Positions 56,498 through 64,000 of a stretch of 64,000 bases of DNA are shown here, piece after piece. The notes under the pieces were generated by a model. That model made no database searches. It saw nothing but the letters and a program-made list of their open reading frames with translations, and was not told the origin of the DNA. The number at the start of each line of letters is the position of its first letter. Position 1 is the stretch's first letter. Origin of the DNA: Chytridium lagenaria (Eukaryota > Chytridiomycota > Chytridiomycetes > Chytridiales > Chytridiaceae); assembly GCA_025449115.1 (NCBI GenBank), contig JAHLKC010000112.1:62001-126000 (forward strand). Direction: 5' to 3'. The position numbers were made by a program, and so were the translations under genes.

Positions 56498-57960
56498 CTA
56501 ATATCCAAAGTCGCCATCCTCCCACCTCCCCCTTCCCCCTCCTTCCTCCCCAAGAAACACCCACTGTCCATCATTATCCACATCCAAACACCTAACCCTA
56601 AACTCCACATGCACCCTTCCCCTCACCCTCACTCCGCTTTCCACCGCAAACTTCCCCGCGTTCGCATACACCACAACCCCCTCCTCCCCAGCCCCAACAT
56701 ACAAATCCCCACTCCTCGGCTCAACCACCAACGCCCTCACCACAAAATCCTCCTTCACCGCTGGCCACGTTGTCGCATTCATCGTCACAATCACCACACC
56801 GTTCCCTAAATACCCTCTCCACGGTTCCGATGCGTTCTTTAATCCAATCCGGTTATTGGGTCCGGCGACATCCCACCTCCATATCACAATCGTGTTGTTG
56901 GGTTGAAGATGCTCGACGAGGAATAAGGTGGAGTAGTCGAGGGTTAACCACATGGCGGTCAAGGTACCTGCGAAATCACCCAAGAAGGATACAGGACGGT
57001 TCGATGGGGTGAATGACGCGGAATAGGAGTTTGTGACGGGATATAGTGGACGGATCGAGAATTCGTTACGGCGTATACACCGAAATTCGTGTCAAGATGC
57101 GAAATATGTGTGATGGAAGTAACGTTCGCCGGAAACGGTATTGACCGTGGTGGGAAATCCCTCGCATAAGTCTTTCGTGGTGAAATATGGTAATAACTCA
57201 GCACATCAATGGTCATAGCTCCGGGAGACACCATAAACACCATGTTAGCGTCGATTTGGAGTTTAGAGTGTTTGACGTTGAGAGCCGTGTAGGTTGTTGT
57301 GTTGAGGGTTGTGTTTTGAGAAAGAGTGTTTGGAACGGTTGTGATGTTGGGGTCGAGACCGAGCATTGGGGACCAGGACCAGAGCCAGGGGGAGCTATCG
57401 TTGAAGGCGGTTTGCCAGAGTTCGGAGGGGTTGGAGGTTGTGGATTGAGATTGATTACCGTGGTTGGGGTAAGTGGGTCCGATGGCGCTTATGTAGTTGT
57501 TTTGGTAGGCGATGCTGTAAATAAATATTAAAAAGGTGATCGCAACATCAGTAAACGTGGCCAGATCCATGTAAACAGACAATATTCATTTTTTGTATAA
57601 AGGACCGAACGTAGCTCCGGATACCAGCCAGAAACGATAAAAAAGAAACAGAATAATCAAAAAACTCACCCTTCAACCATTTGGAACGGCATCCCCCCAA
57701 ACACCGTGTACTCTGTCACTTTCTGCACCGGCAAACTCGCCGGCGACGTCGCAACCATTACAGCGGTAGTCGTCATACTGATCGTCGTTGATGTTCTCGT
57801 AGGTAAAAGCGTAACGTTCTGAACCGTGAACAAATTGATGAGTGTCGAAGGTTGAGCTAAGACACAAGGTAGGGACAGAAGGAGGAGGAGAACAATGTTG
57901 GGTTGGGAAAGTGGGACTTGGACTTGGACTTGTTGGAGATGAAAGGTTGTAATATGTGCA
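56498..57960 (-). CDS. secreted or membrane-anchored unknown protein
   Basis: The N-terminal exon (about 57960-57670) has a hydrophobic signal segment (IVLLLLLSLPCVLAQPS) and Thr/Ser-rich sequence, ending VFGGMPFQMVEG. After an intron the protein continues IAYQNNYISAIGPTYPNHGN with many N-x-S/T sites, then VLSYYHISPRKTY and T-H-I-S-H-L-D-T-N-F-G-V-Y. A last part reads LFLVEHLQPNNTIVIWRWDV, G-D-L-Y-V-G-A-G-E-E-G and CLDVDNDGQWVFLGEE, ending D-F-G-Y at 56498. Short repeated beta-type motifs suggest a propeller, but no family is recognised. The frame changes near 56990. Start codon not resolved. Confidence 0.5.
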
Positions 57961-59230
57961 TGCTTTTGGGAGGAAGGAAGGATGTCTAGAACATCCCTTC
58001 CGTCCTGGTTTTGATGGAGTACGGAGTGATACCGCTTGAGTATGATCTTTCTTTAGAAAGAATAGGCCGTTAACGAAAACTGGGTTTGACCGTCAGTAAC
58101 TCTATAAGAGGGTTTCGGACGATCAATTCAACCCGAAGCCTGAGTCCAACGCTGTTTCTTGCAAATAAACTCCACAAGTAAAGCCGCCAGGACTCTGTGA
58201 TGATCCACTACAGTTTTGGAAGACGAATATTTAGATGCCGTAATGACGGATACTCCAGCGATGCCGTCTCTTCCAAAAGAAAATTGAAGGGAATTCCAAG
58301 TATATATAGCAAAACACCAAAATCAATTGGTGCTATTTCTGGCGGACAATCACCGTTGTCACCTCAAACCAAAAAACAGAACCGAGCACGTCTGGTTTTT
58401 ATAGACTCTTTACACACGGAAGAAAACAGATGAAAGAGGTAGCCGGATGCTTAAGACGGATCTTAGATCATCATTCCCTAACCCCTCTCTCAAGCTTCCT
58501 GATGGGGACGTAATCCTCTTATTTCCATGCACCCATAACAACTTAGGGTTAATGTGCCTAACTCCTTCCCTTCCATACCCATATATCCTTTGCACTGCTC
58601 GTCGGAGTCACTTTGTGATCTAGATCTTGAGCAACGGTAATATTTGATTACGCGTACGAAACACGATGCATATGCAGGAAGGTAGGAAGAGTTCAGGGCG
58701 GATGGCGCTGCTGGTGATGGTAGCACGGACACGCGAGTAGGGAAGAGAGGTGAATGCCAGAGAATAGTCTTATGAACGTAAAATGAAATGGGTATCTGAT
58801 ATCATGGGTTTCTTTCTGCGATCCGCCGCGATACAAAAAAAAAAAGCTGGACATCGCTGGGACGCTGGTGAAGGTGGATTTGCTGAAATGATGTGGATGG
58901 AGGGTAGATTTGGGCGTTGGAAACGTTAATGGTGAGTAGTTGAAGTGTTGACAGGCAGGATTTGACGGGAGTTTGGCGTGAGCTTGTAGGACGACAGAAA
59001 TAATATAATAACATACTAGTCGCCATATTCGCACGAAGTAATTTATATAAGGCATAGAAAACCCCAATCCAATTATATTTAGATATTACTGTAAACGAAA
59101 AAAAAAGAAAAGGTCGCAAACGCAAAAAAGGAACTGAATGCAGAAATCAGAACAGCCGTCTTCAAAAAGCACTTATTCCACAACCCAACCACCAGTTGCT
59201 CCCTCTTCACTTTCCCGACCTCCGCACTCT
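57961..59230. other. 1.27-kb gap, no supported gene
   Basis: Minus-strand open frames at 58410-59125 read hydrophobic and Ser-rich sequence but overlap each other in different frames and show no conserved motif. Treated as non-coding or unresolved. Confidence 0.35.
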
Positions 59231-62200
59231 TCACACAGGCACATCCCTAGCCTTATACGTCACCCTCCTCATCCCACCAGGCGACACCGGTGACGTCGCC
59301 TCGTTGATCGGCGACACGGGTTCCCCATACCCATGCATCTTTGGTGACGTTGGTTCCGCATGACTGTGAGACCGGGACCTAGGGTCCACGTTGGCGCTGG
59401 CGGTGCCACACGATCATGCGCTGGGATGATGACGGCGGGCGGGTTGTGGCGGCACGTGGACGAGAGTGGGGTTGGGGTGTGTAGTGGTCTTGTTGAGACA
59501 CGGGGGTTCGGGGGGTTGATGTTTGGGTTGTCTTTGGATGTTACCGGATCCGCTTCGGTAGATGGTGATGTGGGTGGGATGGTTGTGGAAGAGGTGGAGT
59601 TGCTGCGGTGAAGACGGATGCGGTTGGGGGTAGTTGGGGGTGTTGGATGGGTTCCGATGAGTAGAGGGGTGGTGATAGGTGGGATTTGGCGAGAATGGGG
59701 TAGGCTTTGTGCGTCGATTTGACGGGGGACTGGCAAACGATGGAGCTGGAGCGGGAGTTGGTAAGGTTTGCGTATGGGACACGTTGAGGTTGTTGATGGG
59801 TGTCATTTTCTGATAGCCGGTGCTGGTACAACCGGGAAACCGTCCTCCTCCTTCCTAGCGTCTTTATCAATCATAGCCTCCTCATCACTCTCCCCAAACG
59901 CCACCTTGGTCGGTCTCGGTACGGTGCTGATGGTGAACCGTTTTTTCTGTGATGGGTGTCCCTCTCATCATCATCACATCTCTCTCATCTTCACTCTTTC
60001 CACTTCGACGGGTACGGAAGAAGCTGACCCATTCGTTCCATAAACTGATGCGGGCACCGAAAATGAGGAAGGCGACGACGCCGGCGGTGGAGGGGAGGAA
60101 ATCACCGCCAATGACCATGAACCAGTAGCGGGGGACGTGGGGTTGGGCGATGTAGGCACAAGATGTTTGGTCGCCGTCGCTGAAGAGACAGATGAACCAT
60201 TTACGAATGAATTCGGTTTCAGAAGTGTATGTTTTCAACCGGTCGACATCGATGAAGAAGAAACACTATATAGTGTATGAATGTTAGACAATAAGTTTCG
60301 TAAAACGTGATGAATAGAATTAACTTGTTGAGAAAACTTACCCAAAAGATACCCAACGTCACCGTCAACACGATGGAAAGACTAATAGACCTCCAACTCG
60401 AATTCCACACCATCATCACTCTAGTCCTCGTACTGAGACTCGTATCCGCATTCGCCTCCCCAATGCCATTATCACCTCTTCCATTCGAAGATCCACCTGT
60501 CGATCGTGATCTCCCAGGTCCACCCAAAGCCGAAGCCCCAGCCGAACTCTTCACCGTCATAGCAATCCTAGCAATATACCCAACAGTAAAGCAATGCATG
60601 ATGAACGCACTCCCAACCACAATAGCAAGCGGGTAGAAAAACAACTGATTCGACCATTCACTCGACACATTGCAGATACTCCCAAAATCAAACCTGACCG
60701 ACTTAATTGCAAGAGCAGTGGCTGTGAACGCGGTCGGTAATCCCCAACAAAAGAGATGCACGAAAGGGTATGTACGATCTTGAAAAAAATTGCGGTTCCA
60801 CACTGTCACAAGATGGAGGTTTACAATGAGGAAGGAACACCAGTAACATAGCGCGTGGGAGCCGAAGATGATGAACGCGCCTTGGATCGCGCAGACGAGG
60901 TTGGATTGTTGGGTAGATTGAGTGACAGAGTCAAAGCATTGAGCGAGACGGCGGGACCGTGGGCCAAAATTTGGGAAGACGGCAACGGAGAAGAGAAAGA
61001 TGGAGAAGGAAAACCAGAGGATGATGGAGGCTGGGTGGTTTCGTTTTCCTGGGAGGACTAGGAATGACAGGAAGACAATCAAAGCGCCCGCGGCTGAGAC
61101 GAGACGCATCGAGTCTGTTACGTCGAGGGCACTGTCCACGATGCGGGGTGGGTAAAAGTGCATTAGATTTGGGCATGGGATGCAGCAGTCGCCTGTGCAT
61201 GACTGACGCCTAGGATCGGCGCCTGGGGTGTTGGGGTTTCGAATGAGAGGAGGTGGGCATTTGATGACAACGGAAGCGTTGGAAGGGGTAGTGGGTGCTG
61301 TAGATTAGTGAGATTAGTTTAATATGAAACACCAGTGAGTTATTAGGGAGAATGACAGTGCGTCACGAAAAGGCGCAGAGTGTCAGCCAACAAGAATTGA
61401 CAATTTGAGACAATTTCAGGACAAGCCTGACGGCGCCAACATTTGGCAGTAAAAAGACACGCATGTTACGACGGCTCACCTAAAGTTCCAGGCCCAGAAG
61501 CCGTGGCGAGCGGTAGACAGGGCTGCGAGGGCGGGTAAGGCACACCAAAGTCCAAGACGTTTCCAGCACAGTTGGGTAGTTTAGCACTCATCTGGAGCGA
61601 CGTGAAGAGTGCTCGGCAGGAAGCCACACCTCGGAGCATGTGGATTGACACGGAGGTACTGAATGGCATCTAGATCATTCATCATGGTGAGTTATTAGGT
61701 GGAAATAAAAAAATGCGGGACTATAAAGTGTGGGAAGGTGAAGTGGAGGAAAATGTAGTTTGGGAACAAGTTTTCTAAGAAAGAGCCCATGAGGTACCGT
61801 TTGGGGTACAAAGTTAAATAAATCCTCGCTACTGCCACAGAGCCCAAATAAGTCAAGACGGGAACTCAAGACGCCCGCTTCTGAAGTGCCATCTATATCG
61901 CCCGAACATCCAAGTATTCCCTCGCCATCCCGCTCTGCAGGTTTCAGTTTGTTTTAAACCATACCTTTTTCACAAGCAGGAAACGCAGATAGACATGACC
62001 ACTTTGTAAAATCACTGACACACTTTGCTTCTGTGGAAGCAAAAGACTGAAGAAGAGGCAGACCCTCAGCAGTGAGGTTCCCCTCGATAGCGTCGACAGA
62101 CAGTGCATTAGGAATAAAGACTTGAGAGCCTGCAGCGACGTGAGCAGAACAAAGTTTCCCAGTGTATGGCTGGCATTTGCCTTGCAACACGACAGATGGA

Positions 62201-62340
62201 GATTGAGCGAGAGTTGTTGTGGAGGAGGAGGAAAGGCAAATGAGAATAGCGATGAGGATGGATGATGGTGATGATGATAATAAAGATGAGGTGACGAATG
62301 ATCTGGATGAAGGAGGTGGAGATGAGATAGAAGTGATCAT
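59231..62340 (-). CDS. Frizzled-like seven-helix receptor
   Basis: N-terminal signal (about residues 25-45) then a Cys-rich ectodomain: KCQPYTGKLCSAHVAAG, CVSDFTKWSCLSAFPACEKG, then after introns RGVASCRALF, LPNCAGNVLDFGVPYPPSQP and a Cys-rich stretch near 61200. This is the Frizzled CRD cysteine spacing. The seven-helix part follows: LVSAAGALIVFLSFLVLPGK, ASIILWFSFSIFLFSVAVFP, AIQGAFIIFGSHALCYWCSF, VHLFCWGLPTAFTATALAIK, LFFYPLAIVVGSAFIMHCFT, SISLSIVLTVTLGIFWVSFL and VIGGDFLPSTAGVVAFLIFG. Similar fungal and Dictyostelium receptors (Fsl/FscE) are described; ligands are unknown. The cytoplasmic tail is Pro/Ser-rich and probably ends VTYKARDVPV at 59231. The frame in the tail (59960-59880) changes once or twice, unresolved. 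Confidence 0.7.
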
Positions 62341-63424
62341 CTCGTAACGACTAGTAGTCGGGTCTGCAGGTAGGTTTCTTTAATGGTAAAGGCGTACGTC
62401 AAATATGTACGATAGATATAATGACAGGTAGCGTAGCGTATGCCGGACAGTCCAATGACGCCCTTGGTTAAAGTGGATGGATGGACGGACGGATGATGGA
62501 TGTTGGATATAGGATGGATGGTGGATGATGGGTGGAGGGTAATGTGATGTTAAAAAACGGGGGAGGGACGTGTGAGAAGGAAAAAAAAAAGATTTGACTT
62601 TTGGAACAGCCAGGAAACAAATGGTTACACAACACATGTTACAATTCTTTGTAATTAATTAATTATTTCTTGTGTTCCATTGAATTTCACCTTGTCGTGT
62701 GAGGTCATCATTCATCTAAATAACATTTGATTAAGATTAACTATTGCCTTGGCATCTTATTAATTACCGATGATTTGGATTAAATGAATTCGTTCATTAC
62801 CACATAAATCCACAAGGGAACGAGACTCCACACACACTTATCATGTGACCTCTTTTGTGTACCTTTTGCTTTTGCCACGACTTTTGGGGTTTGCACCCAT
62901 CACCCCCACATTCAATCAACAAGATCTCTTTGCGCTTGGATGACGTCTCCAGTCAAGGCACCGTATCAATAATGTTGAGAATGTGAGACACGGATGGATT
63001 GGCAGTCCATGTCACGTTTTAACAAAAGTGTGATAAACAATTCGCGCGTAAACCATCCTCCCTTCGCGTTCACGGTAGCCGCATCGCATCATAAAGTATG
63101 GATCATAGTCAAGGTATATAAATTTATCTGAGGAAAGATGACATGCACACACACATCCAAGCAAATATCTTTTTTCACGACAGTGAATGTACACAACATC
63201 CACTTATATCGTGTTTATAAACCAAACGAATCGACAAACAAAGATGAGATAGACATAATAAAAACGAAAAGGACCATTCCCAAGGGAGCAGCTTTTATAA
63301 AATTGAGAAAAACAAAAGACCAAAAACGTCCAACGAAAAAGTCTTTCGCGAATGGGCGCCGGATCTAGGTAGGCATCAATCTCCCAAGCTCGGCAAAATC
63401 ACCATCCCGCCGTAGTGAGTCACA
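62341..63424. other. 1.08-kb gap, upstream of the receptor
   Basis: Includes the GGAT microsatellite (62471-62540) and AT-rich sequence. The stretch 63130-63370 is Lys-rich in one plus frame but without a recognised motif. No gene is supported. Confidence 0.45.
62471..62540. repeat. degenerate GGAT microsatellite
   Basis: Imperfect repeats of GGAT/GATG on the plus strand (GTGGATGGATGGACGGACGG and following GGATG units), about 70 bases. It lies just upstream of the receptor gene. Confidence 0.7.
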
Positions 63425-64000
63425 TCAATGGCAACGAATAAACCTCAGTCTAAGGCATACACCTCTCCAGTGTTCACTCCATTCTTCCCAGGGAACAAAC
63501 AATCCAAAACACCCCTCGAACCCCAGCCGGCTCCACATCCGCTGGATACCTCTCCCCAACTCCGTCGCACTCTCCAACCCCATCAACATCATCCCCATCA
63601 AAGTCCCACCCCCCTCCAAAATAATCCTTCCACCCAACTTCCTCCAACGAAACCCCCAACGGCGCTTCTCACGCTCACAACACCAGAATCAATGTTCAGA
63701 ATCGATCCACCACGCGCACCAACATTGCCATGGTTGATACAGAGACCGAGCGTCATGGTGTGGGTGCGCCAGACGGGGGAGGCTTGGAGACGGTAGGTTA
63801 GGACCGGGGAGATACGGGAGAGGTAGCGTGGGAGATCGACAAAGCGAGTGTACATTCGATATTCTGGACGGATACGGGGCATCAGGAGGTCTACGCGTAA
63901 AGCAGTGAAAACAGGATGGGCGGGTGGGAGCAAAAAGGTGAATGCCCATGTATCGGGGAGGTGTTCAGGGATGGGTTTGTTAGAGGATTCAGCTTTTTTC
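63425..64000 (-). CDS. C-terminal part of an unrecognised protein, runs off the right edge
   Basis: Reads from the edge: F-L-L-P-P-A-H-P-V-F-T, RPEYRMYTRFVDLPRYLSRI, VLTYRLQASPVWRTHTMTLG, GGSILNIDSGVVSVRSAVGG. After one apparently missing base in the C run at 63633-63635 it continues GRIILEGGGTLMGMMLMGLE and ends with R-L-R-F-I-R-C-H and a stop at 63425. Alternating hydrophobic residues suggest beta strands (barrel-like), but I do not recognise the family. The amino end is outside the window. Confidence 0.5.

Noticed and set aside
1..64000. Transposons, CRISPR arrays, rRNA or tRNA genes
   Set aside because: No transposase, reverse transcriptase, regularly spaced repeats, or RNA gene signatures were seen on either strand.

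Overview
The window looks like nuclear DNA of a filamentous or zoosporic fungus, most likely an early-diverging (chytrid-like) lineage. Almost every gene is split by short introns (about 40-110 nt, GT...AG, many with a CTAAC-like branch point). The products are eukaryotic: Mediator subunit, RGS/PX sorting nexin, Cox18, F-box/LRR protein. Several gene types point to the base of the fungi or to animals rather than to yeasts: a Frizzled-like receptor with a cysteine-rich ectodomain, a SANBR/KIAA1841-like BTB protein, a poly(ADP-ribose) glycohydrolase, a methionine synthase reductase-like diflavin enzyme, and large P-loop ATPase/helical-repeat proteins of the kind attached to class III nucleotide cyclases. 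The lineage call is inference.

Layout. 0-5 kb: the 3' end of one ATPase/repeat gene converging on a complete paralogue. 5-8 kb: two intronless, divergently transcribed, 220-residue secreted lipocalins. 8-16 kb: a secreted S41 protease, a soluble twin-ABC ATPase, and a divergent diflavin reductase. 16-24 kb: a tiny secreted Cys-rich peptide, a Pho80/PCL-type cyclin, an empty 1.5 kb, and an F-box/LRR protein. 24-30 kb: two tandem paralogues of an unrecognised multi-pass membrane protein. 30-36 kb: Mediator Med8, two small (probably mitochondrial) proteins, an MFS transporter and ZC3H15/Tma46. 36-39 kb: a PARG-family protein and quinolinate phosphoribosyltransferase, divergent with only 88 bp between their start codons, both acting in NAD/ADP-ribose metabolism. 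39-46.4 kb: citrate synthase, SANBR-like protein, Cox18, MAPEG protein. 47-53.6 kb: Mdm1/SNX25-type sorting nexin and a PIH1 (R2TP) protein. 54-64 kb: a disordered protein with many RRxS/T sites, a secreted unknown, the Frizzled-like receptor, and a gene running off the right edge.

A property of the whole window matters to any reader. In at least a dozen clearly conserved genes the frame breaks at a homopolymer in exactly the way expected if ONE base were missing from the run. I located 22 such places. They are far better explained by homopolymer under-calling in the assembly than by decay, so gene boundaries given here are genomic spans and most CDS will not translate end to end as written. 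No mobile element, CRISPR array, rRNA or tRNA gene was recognised.
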